Source: Candidatus Peregrinibacteria bacterium RIFOXYB2_FULL_32_7 (GTDB taxonomy: Bacteria > Patescibacteriota > Gracilibacteria > UBA1369 > GWF2-33-10). Taken from it: a DNA stretch of 5,635 nucleotides. The notes under the pieces were generated by a model, which worked only from the letters and a program-made list of their open reading frames with translations, was not told the origin of the DNA and made no database searches. The translations under genes and the position numbers were made by a program. Positions 1 to 5,574 of the stretch are shown here, in pieces. Within the stretch, counting starts at the first letter, position 1; each line of letters opens with the position of its first letter. The stretch is from NCBI GenBank assembly GCA_001787465.1, contig MFXJ01000095.1, positions 1 to 5,635 on the forward strand, written 5' to 3'.

Positions 1-13
1 AAGCTTCGGAGCA

Positions 14-53
14 TATACTACTTAATTTTAAAATTTAAAAGCGGAGTAGTATA
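14..53. repeat. Inverted repeat at the left edge
   Basis: A perfect 9-bp inverted repeat (TATACTACT at 14-22, AGTAGTATA at 45-53) encloses a 22-nt A+T-rich centre. The centre is itself partly self-complementary (CTT... against ...AAAAG), so a long imperfect hairpin is possible. There is no T-run directly after it, so it is not a clear intrinsic terminator. The two G+C-richer edges, CTTCGGAG (4-11) and GCGGAGTAGTATA (41-53), resemble each other, which suggests a dispersed repeat unit; from memory, similar motifs occur between genes in Patescibacteria, but I cannot verify this here. Confidence 0.5.
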
Positions 54-54
54 A

Positions 55-76
55 AGTAAATTTATTAACATTTACT
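55..76. repeat. Small inverted repeat
   Basis: AGTAAAT (55-61) and ATTTACT (70-76) are perfect 7-bp complements around an 8-nt loop. The repeat follows the preceding one after a single base. It is all A/T apart from one G-C pair, so a weak hairpin; chance is a real possibility in sequence this A+T-rich. Confidence 0.3.
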
Positions 77-130
77 AAAATATTTTTAATGGATTTTTAC
101 CTTTATAGCAAGAAATTTTTTATACAAAAC

Positions 131-158
131 TTGAATTTTTCTTAATTATCCTTAGAAT
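131..158 (+). promoter_or_regulatory. Candidate sigma70-type promoter for the ABC operon
   Basis: TTGAAT (131-136, four of six consensus -35 bases) is followed after 16 nt by TAGAAT (153-158, five of six -10 bases). Transcription would begin near 165, giving a leader of about 80 nt before the ATG at 245. The predicted start falls at the beginning of the AAGGAT hairpin. A+T-rich DNA produces such matches by chance, so this is only a plausible call; the absence of any gene between 1 and 244 fits a promoter here. Confidence 0.35.
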
Positions 159-162
159 ATTG

Positions 163-189
163 AAGGATTTTTTATAAAAAACTATCCTT
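163..189 (+). promoter_or_regulatory. Leader hairpin 1 upstream of the ABC ATPase gene
   Basis: AAGGAT (163-168) pairs with ATCCTT (184-189). A second inner stem of T169-T173 with the A-run 176-181 extends it, leaving a small CT bulge (182-183). No U-run follows, so it does not look like a terminator. It would lie at the very 5' end of the transcript if the promoter at 131-158 is right. Confidence 0.4.
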
Positions 190-190
190 T

Positions 191-239
191 CTCCTTCTTG
201 TCCGCCGTAGCCTTGGCGAAGGAGGATTTCCTTTATCCT
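191..239 (+). promoter_or_regulatory. G+C-rich leader element with competing hairpins
   Basis: CTCCTT (191-196) pairs with AAGGAG (219-224) around an inner CGCC/GGCG stem (203-206 with 215-218). Alternatively AGGAT (223-227) can pair with ATCCT (235-239). Both pairings use bases of the AAGGAGGA element at 219-226, so they exclude each other. The core at about 200-226 is a G+C-rich island in A+T-rich surroundings. From memory it resembles dispersed palindromic units in Patescibacteria genomes, which is an alternative to a cis-regulatory role. Confidence 0.4.
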
Positions 240-244
240 AAAAT

Positions 245-1183
245 ATGCCTGCAATTAATGTTAAAAATTTAACTAAAAAATATGGCGATGTTTCTGCTAT
301 AGATGAAATTTCTTTCCATATTAATAAAGGAGAAATTGTTGGATTTCTTGGACCGAATGGCGCTGGGAAGACAACAACTATGAAAATTTTGACTTGTTTT
401 ATGCCAGCAACCAGTGGTGAAGCAACAGTTGGTGACCATGATTGCTATGAGCATAATCTTGAAGTTAAAAGAAAAATCGGATATCTACCTGAGAATTGTC
501 CATTATATAGCGAAATGAATGTTTTGGAATATCTTGAATATATTTCCGCAATGCATCAAATCCCGCCTGAGAATGTGAAAAATAGGATTAAAGAAGTTAG
601 TAAATCATGCGGACTTGAAGATAAGCTTTATACTGACATCGGCGAACTTTCAAAAGGATATAAACAACGAGTCGGACTTGCTCAAGCTCTTATTCATGAT
701 CCTGAAATTCTTATTCTTGATGAACCAACGACCGGTCTTGATCCAAATCAAAGAATAGAAATTCGAAATTTAATTAAAAATATCGGCGAGAAAAAAACAG
801 TAATACTTTCTTCGCATATTTTGCCTGAAGTAGAAGCAATGTGTAGTCGGGTGATAATTATTGATAAAGGTAAAATTGTAGCCGAAGGCAGTCCAATAGA
901 ACTCCAACAAAAAGCAAAAAAAGGTACTTTAATAACAGTTATACTAGAAGGACACGAAGATGATTGCCGAAAAGTTTTGGAAAAAGTAAAAGGAATTTCA
1001 AATATTGAGAACAAAGGAAAAATAGGCGAAAAAGAATATATTTTTGAGATTTCAGCTGAAAACGGACTTGATTTAAGAAAAACAATTATTGACATCTTAC
1101 AAAGAGCAAAAAGTGTTTTTTTACTTGAAATCTATAAAAAAGAAGCTAGTTTGGAAGATGTATTTACTCAGATGACACAATAA
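245..1183 (+). CDS. ABC-2 type transporter ATP-binding protein, GldA-like
   Basis: This 312-residue protein is the ATPase that would power the permease encoded next. Visible motifs are Walker A GPNGAGKT (36-43), signature LSKGY (135-139), Walker B ILILDEP (155-161), D-loop GLD (164-166) and switch His191. The Q-loop position reads YLPENCPLY (80-88), with Glu83 where most ABC ATPases have Gln; YLPE-x-x-PLY is typical of the GldA branch. About 90 residues follow the nucleotide-binding domain and end in LEDVFTQMT, the usual C-terminal motif of GldA/DrrA-type ATPases. The length is normal for the family. An in-frame stop at 239-241 makes ATG 245 the first possible start. No Shine-Dalgarno lies at normal distance; AAGGAGGA (219-226) ends 18 nt upstream, too far for standard use. 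It is the first gene of a four-gene operon. In Bacteroidetes GldA acts in gliding; the substrate here is unknown. Confidence 0.93.
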   Translation: MPAINVKNLTKKYGDVSAIDEISFHINKGEIVGFLGPNGAGKTTTMKILTCFMPATSGEATVGDHDCYEHNLEVKRKIGYLPENCPLYSEMNVLEYLEYISAMHQIPPENVKNRIKEVSKSCGLEDKLYTDIGELSKGYKQRVGLAQALIHDPEILILDEPTTGLDPNQRIEIRNLIKNIGEKKTVILSSHILPEVEAMCSRVIIIDKGKIVAEGSPIELQQKAKKGTLITVILEGHEDDCRKVLEKVKGISNIENKGKIGEKEYIFEISAENGLDLRKTIIDILQRAKSVFLLEIYKKEASLEDVFTQMTQ

Positions 1184-1223
1184 ATCAATAATCAATCTAC
1201 CAAACTATCAACTACAATCTAAT

Positions 1224-1934
1224 ATGCCTACTATCATTGCCATTATCAAAAAAGAACTTCAAAGCTACTTTAATTCTCCAGTTGCCTATATTTTTATAAC
1301 AGTGTTTCTTGTTTTATCATCTTGGATCTTTTTTCGAACTTTTTTCTTAAATGGACAAGCGTCAATGAGAGCTTATTTTTCGCTTTTACCATGGATATTT
1401 TTATTTATCATACCAGCAATTACTATGAGACTCTGGGCTGAAGAAAAAAAATCAGGAACAATAGAAATATTAATGACCTTACCAGTCAAAAATTATGAAA
1501 TTGTGCTTGGCAAATTCTTTGGCAGTCTAGTATTTTTAAGTCTAATGCTGATTTTAACTTTTCCTATTCCCATAATTATCTTAATGCTTGGCTCAGCTGA
1601 CATTGGAGTCATATTCGCAAGTTATCTTGGAACTTTTTTTCTTGGCGCTTCATATCTATCAATTGGACTTTTTGTTTCTAGTTTCACAAATAATCAAATA
1701 ATTTCTTTTATTATTTCAATCGCACTTTGCTTTGCTTTATTTATTATTGGAGAAGAAATAGTCTCATTTTTTGTTCCGCAAATTTTAGTGCCTTTGGTGC
1801 AATATTTAGGACTAGGAACTCACTTCGATTCAATTGTTAGAGGTGTTGTTGACAGCCGAGACATTATTTATTATTTATCAGTTATAGGAATTTCCCTATA
1901 TTTAAACACCAGAACAATACAAAATAATTCATAA
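1224..1934 (+). CDS. ABC-2 type permease, GldF-like
   Basis: This 236-residue inner-membrane protein is the transmembrane subunit matching the upstream ATPase. About six hydrophobic segments can be seen, near residues 20-37, 51-68, 101-122, 130-152, 159-176 and 214-227. Family features include an N-terminal amphipathic stretch with KKEL-x-SYFNSP (9-19), SMRAYFSLLPW (47-57), and PAITMRLWAEEKKSGTIEIL (64-83) followed by TLPV, probably the cytoplasmic coupling segment facing the ATPase. A further conserved-looking motif, HFDSIVRGVVDSRD (200-213), precedes the last helix. The length fits stand-alone GldF proteins rather than GldF-GldG fusions. The gene follows the ATPase after a 40-nt spacer without any G, so no Shine-Dalgarno is available. 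It is almost certainly co-transcribed with its neighbours. Confidence 0.9.
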   Translation: MPTIIAIIKKELQSYFNSPVAYIFITVFLVLSSWIFFRTFFLNGQASMRAYFSLLPWIFLFIIPAITMRLWAEEKKSGTIEILMTLPVKNYEIVLGKFFGSLVFLSLMLILTFPIPIIILMLGSADIGVIFASYLGTFFLGASYLSIGLFVSSFTNNQIISFIISIALCFALFIIGEEIVSFFVPQILVPLVQYLGLGTHFDSIVRGVVDSRDIIYYLSVIGISLYLNTRTIQNNS

Positions 1935-1944
1935 TTAATTAAAT

Positions 1945-3411
1945 TTGGACTTCTCAAAACATTTCATTCATAATAGAAAAATGATAGCTAGAGGCTGGTT
2001 ACTACTAGCGATAGTGATTCTTATAAATTTAATCTCTATTAATCATTTTATTCGCTTTGATTTAACTAAAGAAAATAAATTTACCATTAGCAAATCAAGC
2101 CAAAATGTGATTGAACGACTTGATGATATTATCAATGTCAAAGTTTATCTTTCCAAAAAATTGCCTCCACAAATCAATGAATCAGCACAATATGTAAAAG
2201 ACATGTTAAGCGAATATTCTGCTTTTAGCCAAGGCAATATTCAAGTGACTTACGTTGATCCAGCAAAAAATACAGATGCCATGCAAGAAGCGCAAAATAT
2301 TGGCATCCCACAAATACAAATGGAGGTTTTGGAGCAGGATAAATATCAAATTCAAAATGGATATTTTGGAATTGGAATTTTTTATGCCGGCAATACTGAA
2401 ACAATACCAGTCATTCAAAATCTATCAACTTTTGAATATGATTTCACCAGCAAAATTAAAAAAGTTGCCAGTCAAGAAACGAAAACCATTGGATTTTTTA
2501 ACGGATCTGAAGAACAAGATAGCCAAAATTCTTACTCAACTGTAGATCAAAATTTGCAAAAAACTTATCAAACAAAAATTGTGAATTTAGCTGACAGCGA
2601 AAACATAGATGTTGACACCTTAATAATTACTAGGAAAGCAGAAGAAATTGCACCAGAAGAATTTGTAAAAATACAAAATTTTTTAAATCAAGGCGGCAAA
2701 GTAATTTTGTTAATTGATGGCGTTAATGTTAGCCAAGGTTTACAAGCGCAAGCTATTGATCAAACTAAAGTAAATGAATTTTTACAAAATTATGGCGTTA
2801 CCATAAATTCCGATTTAATTTATGATCAATATCATGAAAGCGCCTCTTTTTCTCAAGGATTTATGACTTTCTTTCTCCCTTATCCGCTTTTTCCTAAATT
2901 AATTAACGAAAATTTCGATCAAAATAATCAAATTGTAAACACTTTAAAATCTGTTGTTACGCCATGGGCGAGTAGTTTAAGCATTGAACCAAAAGAAGGC
3001 GTAACAATTTCGAAACTTCTTCAAACTTCAAAAAAAGCCGACCATCTGCTTGAAAATCTAAATCTTAATCCACAACAACAATTTACAATTAATACCGCTC
3101 AACAATTTACGATTGCCACTTTAATAAATGAGAATTTGTTAGTTGTAGCTGATTCAGATTTTATTTCTGACGGATTTTTACAGCAATTTTCACAAAATTT
3201 AAATTTTATCTTAAATGCTGTTGATTATTTAACTTTGGATCCTGATTTAATCGCCATCAGATCAAAAATTTTCACCGATAATCCTCTAAAGAAAATAGCC
3301 GAAGAATTAAACATAATCATTAAAACCATAGGTATACTTTTCAGCCCAATAATTTTAATTATTTACGGACTTGTAAGAATGAAGGGAAGACAAAAAATGA
3401 AAAATTTATAA
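1945..3411 (+). CDS. GldG-family ABC transporter auxiliary protein
   Basis: This protein (488 residues from TTG 1945, or 476 from ATG 1981) looks like the GldG/ABC_transp_aux family. It has an N-terminal membrane anchor (about residues 18-36), followed by FDLTKENKFTIS (38-49) and VKVYLSKKLPPQI, both typical of the family start. A large hydrophilic domain follows, containing IGFFNGSEEQ, VILLIDG and VVADSDF (400-406). Near the end LDPDLIAIRSK (431-441) matches the family's usual closing motif, and a second membrane helix (about 455-475) precedes a basic tail. The main domain should face outward. Its role in transport is not known; in Bacteroidetes it is required for gliding together with GldA and GldF. 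TTG 1945 leaves a 10-nt gap to the permease; ATG 1981 keeps the whole membrane anchor and is equally credible. Neither start has a Shine-Dalgarno. Confidence 0.88.
   Translation: MDFSKHFIHNRKMIARGWLLLAIVILINLISINHFIRFDLTKENKFTISKSSQNVIERLDDIINVKVYLSKKLPPQINESAQYVKDMLSEYSAFSQGNIQVTYVDPAKNTDAMQEAQNIGIPQIQMEVLEQDKYQIQNGYFGIGIFYAGNTETIPVIQNLSTFEYDFTSKIKKVASQETKTIGFFNGSEEQDSQNSYSTVDQNLQKTYQTKIVNLADSENIDVDTLIITRKAEEIAPEEFVKIQNFLNQGGKVILLIDGVNVSQGLQAQAIDQTKVNEFLQNYGVTINSDLIYDQYHESASFSQGFMTFFLPYPLFPKLINENFDQNNQIVNTLKSVVTPWASSLSIEPKEGVTISKLLQTSKKADHLLENLNLNPQQQFTINTAQQFTIATLINENLLVVADSDFISDGFLQQFSQNLNFILNAVDYLTLDPDLIAIRSKIFTDNPLKKIAEELNIIIKTIGILFSPIILIIYGLVRMKGRQKMKNL
3076..3110 (+). repeat. Short tandem duplication inside the GldG-like gene
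   Basis: The 11-mer CAACAATTTAC occurs at 3076-3086 and again at 3100-3110, a period of 24 nt or eight codons. The protein reads QQFTINTA followed by QQFTIATL. It is an in-frame micro-duplication in a probable loop ahead of the conserved C-terminal strand VVADSDF. Confidence 0.5.
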
Positions 3412-3423
3412 CCTCAACTAATC

Positions 3424-4314
3424 ATGCATAAATTCAAAAATATAAATTTAATTATTGCCGTAATCACTATTTTCTTAATCATTTTTGCTATTTTTGATTA
3501 TGGTCTTTTTGGACTTTCAATTAAAAAATCAAAAACAACTTTTTTCTTTCAAAATTTAGACACGGAACAAATAACAGCAGTAGCAATTTTAAATTCAAAA
3601 AAAGAAAATATAGAAATCAATAAAATTGAGGATCAATGGATAATTAGTGTGAATAATTATCTTGCGGATCAAGACGTTATAAAAAATTTACTGGATACTA
3701 TTAAAAATCTAAAATCATCTGAAATTGTTTCCAAAAATGCTAATAATTTTGAGAAATACTCACTTGGAGATAATAATTCAGTACAGGTAAAGTTAAAAGT
3801 TAAAGACGAAATTAAAGCGAAATTTTATATCGGCACGCAAGGACCAAACTTTAATTCACAATTTTTCCGCATTCCTGAAGAGAACAAGGTTTTTTTAATT
3901 GAAGAAAATTTAAGCAGTAAATTCGATAAAACAACTGATGATTTCAGAGATAAAACGATTGTAAATATTAATTCAGAGGAGATTGAAAACGTAAAAATCA
4001 ATAACACGGAAGTAATAGACCTCCAATCTATATCTGCAAAATTAAATCCACTCAAAGCTAATGGTCTTATTGATGCTGGAGACGAAGTTTTGCAAGCTGA
4101 GACTCAAGATCTTGGCCCTTTTGACATCGAAATAAAATTAAAAAACAAAATTGAACCAATTATTCTTCACATAGGCGCAAAAAGCCAAGATAATAATTAT
4201 TTTGTAACCACGAATTTTACCGACCAAATGTATACGGTAAGTAGCTATATAATTGATCAGCTTAGAGAAATCCCAAATCAGCAAATTGAAAAAGAAACCC
4301 TCCGCGATTCGTAA
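3424..4314 (+). CDS. Membrane-anchored DUF4340 protein
   Basis: This 296-residue protein has one N-terminal membrane helix (about 8-32) and a large hydrophilic remainder, probably exposed outside the membrane. It resembles DUF4340 proteins, which commonly sit directly after GldG-like genes. Family-like features are QW-I-I (71-74), ADQDVIKNLLDTIKNL from residue 81, and a strand-rich part with YIGTQGPNFNSQFFRI ending before DDFRDKTI. Two halves resemble each other: residues 120-167 and 233-280 both read as K-x-K strands, then an x-IG-x motif, a loop and a closing strand-helix. This suggests an internal domain duplication. The gene starts 12 nt after the GldG-like stop, in a spacer without G, and is the last gene of the operon. 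Its biochemical role is unknown; its position suggests a partner of the GldG-like protein in the transporter complex. Confidence 0.83.
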   Translation: MHKFKNINLIIAVITIFLIIFAIFDYGLFGLSIKKSKTTFFFQNLDTEQITAVAILNSKKENIEINKIEDQWIISVNNYLADQDVIKNLLDTIKNLKSSEIVSKNANNFEKYSLGDNNSVQVKLKVKDEIKAKFYIGTQGPNFNSQFFRIPEENKVFLIEENLSSKFDKTTDDFRDKTIVNINSEEIENVKINNTEVIDLQSISAKLNPLKANGLIDAGDEVLQAETQDLGPFDIEIKLKNKIEPIILHIGAKSQDNNYFVTTNFTDQMYTVSSYIIDQLREIPNQQIEKETLRDS

Positions 4315-4321
4315 TTCACCA

Positions 4322-4858
4322 TCATCTATTAATCATCCTCAAAAATACCTCTTTAGTCATAGTAACATCTTTCATGGCTCGATGCGCTCCGTCTGAGGAA
4401 ATTCCAAAATGCTCAGCAATTGTTGAGAGTTTATTATTAGATATACCAAGAGAAATATATTTACGTGCTAGAACCAAAGTATCAACTGTCGGATTTTTCA
4501 AAAGCGCTAATCCTAAATTTTTCAAATGATGATTAATAAATTTTAAATCAAAATCAATATTATGTCCGACTAAAGTCACATTTCCACAAAATTTAACAAA
4601 ATCAGGCATCACTTCAGCAACTAATCGCCCTTGTCTTTGAATCATATCAAAAGTCAACCCATGCCAAAAAGTAGCACCTTCCTCGATTTGACAATCAGGA
4701 TTAACAATTGAATGAAACTCATCTACAACCTGTCCGCCTCGAATTTTCTGAGCCGCAATTTCAATAATTCCCCCTGGTTCAAGTCCAGTTGTTTCTGTAT
4801 CCAAAACTATAAATGGAATCCCAAACTGTATCGCTTGTTTTAACTGCTCTAAATTCAT
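4322..4858 (-). CDS. DEDDh 3'-5' exonuclease, DnaQ/PolC-exo type
   Basis: This 178-residue protein is a stand-alone exonuclease domain that should remove nucleotides from 3' ends using two metal ions. All five catalytic residues can be seen: Asp20 and Glu22 in LDTETTG (Exo I), Asp104 in GHNIDFD (Exo II), and His159 and Asp164 in HRAMKD (Exo III, the DEDDh form). The segment ATFWHGLT (62-69) replaces the common x-IHGIT. There is no polymerase, helicase or GIY-YIG domain, so it could act as a proofreading subunit, in repair, or in RNA or nucleotide turnover; sequence alone does not decide. The length is normal for the isolated domain. It is convergent with the ABC operon (7-nt gap) and divergent from the next gene. 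No Shine-Dalgarno precedes its ATG. Confidence 0.92.
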   Translation of the reverse strand: MNLEQLKQAIQFGIPFIVLDTETTGLEPGGIIEIAAQKIRGGQVVDEFHSIVNPDCQIEEGATFWHGLTFDMIQRQGRLVAEVMPDFVKFCGNVTLVGHNIDFDLKFINHHLKNLGLALLKNPTVDTLVLARKYISLGISNNKLSTIAEHFGISSDGAHRAMKDVTMTKEVFLRMINR

Positions 4859-4874
4859 AATTTTTTAAAACGGG

Positions 4875-4902
4875 ATTTCAAGATACATCAAAAACTTGAA
4901 AT
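4875..4902. promoter_or_regulatory. Inverted repeat upstream of the exonuclease gene
   Basis: ATTTCAAG (4875-4882) and CTTGAAAT (4895-4902) form a perfect 8-bp inverted repeat with a 12-nt spacer. It lies 17 to 44 bp upstream of the exonuclease ATG on the minus strand. The half-site centres are about 20 bp apart, close to two helical turns, as expected for a dimeric operator. It could also fold as a leader hairpin, or be chance. Confidence 0.35.
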
Positions 4903-4909
4903 TTAGCAA
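4880..4909 (-). promoter_or_regulatory. Weak candidate promoter for the exonuclease gene
   Basis: On the minus strand TTGCTA (4904-4909) is followed after 18 nt by TATCTT (4880-4885), each matching four of six consensus bases. The start would fall near 4873, leaving a leader of about 15 nt. The match is poor, and the main support is position. It overlaps the inverted repeat at 4875-4902, which would suit repression if both calls are right. Confidence 0.22.
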
Positions 4910-4921
4910 TAGTTTGAGTGG

Positions 4922-4984
4922 TAACTGCTCACAGCATTTTGGATAAAAATTCGCGAATTATTGAGAAGATGCCGTGAGCAATTA
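4922..4984. repeat. Large concentric inverted repeat with central palindrome
   Basis: The outer arms 4922-4940 and 4966-4984 pair over 19 positions: 16 Watson-Crick pairs, one wobble (4938/4968) and two mismatches (4925/4981 and 4933/4973). The best block is TGCTCAC (4926-4932) with GTGAGCA (4974-4980). At the same centre, offset by half a base, lies the perfect 12-bp palindrome AATTCGCGAATT (4948-4959). As minus-strand RNA the 4925/4981 mismatch becomes a G-U pair, so the outer stem is slightly better on that strand. The element lies between two divergent genes and just upstream of the promoter at 4997-5025. It cannot be a terminator for either gene. It may be an operator, a cruciform site, a structured RNA or a remnant mobile repeat. 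Confidence 0.6.
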
Positions 4985-4996
4985 TTATTAAGACAC

Positions 4997-5025
4997 TTTA
5001 TTTGAATACGATTATATGTTATAAT
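4997..5025 (+). promoter_or_regulatory. Extended -10 promoter for the orphan gene
   Basis: TGTTATAAT (5017-5025) is a perfect extended -10 element (TG-n-TATAAT). The -35 at the ideal 17-nt spacing is the weak TTTATT (4997-5002), which an extended -10 promoter tolerates. Transcription would start near 5032, about 15 nt before ATG 5047. This excludes the in-frame TTG at 5002 as the translation start. Confidence 0.6.
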
Positions 5026-5046
5026 ATTTATACTTTACTTATTTAT

Positions 5047-5574
5047 ATGTTAGATTTAATAGCAGAAAAAATTGAAGGGATTAAAGGAATTAACGAAATA
5101 ACTCCAGAAGATTTTACAAAACAATTAGTAAATATCAGAAAAGCTATTTCTTTATTAGTCTCTCAGTATTTAAAAATACCAGTAGAGGAAAATGTAACAT
5201 TAGAATCTATAATTGAAGAATTTTTTCAACAAATAAATATAGATTTTTTAAAAGAACAATTGTCAACTTTTGGAGATAAAGAAAGAATAAATGAAAGGAT
5301 AAAAACAACTTTGGCATATTATATTAGTGTAATATCAGCTTATTATAAATGGAATGGGAAAATAGATATTGTTTTTTGGGATTTATCATACACAATTATA
5401 GTTGCATTTCGAAGTGAAATTCACCTTGTTCCGTATTTCAATGAATTAATGGCTTTTTTAAAAGCAAAATTCCCTTCAATAAAAAATGGTATTCTTAGTG
5501 ATATTTCTCTTGATGTTATACTTAAATGGAAGTGGTTTTCGGTATTTGAGGTAAATAAATCAAAAAGGGCTTGA
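5047..5574 (+). CDS. Hypothetical protein, unrecognised, probably helical
   Basis: I do not recognise this 175-residue protein. It has no signal peptide, no convincing membrane helix, no cysteine and no obvious catalytic motif. The sequence alternates charged and hydrophobic residues in helix-like blocks, for example around KQLVNIRKAISLLVSQYLKI near the N-terminus and an aromatic stretch, AYYISVISAYYKW, in the middle. It ends in a basic tail (NKSKRA). A TTG at 5002 would add 15 residues, but the strong -10 box lies inside that extension, so ATG 5047 is preferred. There is no Shine-Dalgarno. The gene is divergent from the exonuclease and preceded by the large inverted repeat at 4922-4984, which may control it. 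Reading-frame length and even composition suggest a real gene, but no function can be proposed. Confidence 0.7.
   Translation: MLDLIAEKIEGIKGINEITPEDFTKQLVNIRKAISLLVSQYLKIPVEENVTLESIIEEFFQQINIDFLKEQLSTFGDKERINERIKTTLAYYISVISAYYKWNGKIDIVFWDLSYTIIVAFRSEIHLVPYFNELMAFLKAKFPSIKNGILSDISLDVILKWKWFSVFEVNKSKRA

Noticed and set aside
163..224. Intrinsic terminator in the leader
   Set aside because: Neither hairpin is followed by a T-run on the plus strand, and no gene ends just upstream within the window.
219..226. AAGGAGGA as an ordinary Shine-Dalgarno for the ATPase gene
   Set aside because: It ends 18 nt before ATG 245, well beyond the usual 5-10 nt, and no start codon in frame lies closer.
748..1095. 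Open frame of 115 codons on the minus strand within the ATPase gene
   Set aside because: It lies wholly opposite a conserved ABC domain, and the translation is a low-complexity Ser/Phe/Ile-rich product typical of an antisense shadow.
2206..2545. Open frames on both strands within the GldG-like gene (2206-2418 minus, 2255-2545 plus)
   Set aside because: Both overlap the conserved GldG-like frame entirely and show no family resemblance or independent start signal.
5002..5046. TTG at 5002 as the start of the orphan gene
   Set aside because: The -10 element at 5017-5025 lies inside this stretch, so transcripts from that promoter would begin downstream of the TTG.
4322..5574. Alternative genetic code with TGA as glycine
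   Set aside because: The exonuclease and the orphan gene both end in TGA at natural lengths, and the first stretch after each gives no conserved extension.
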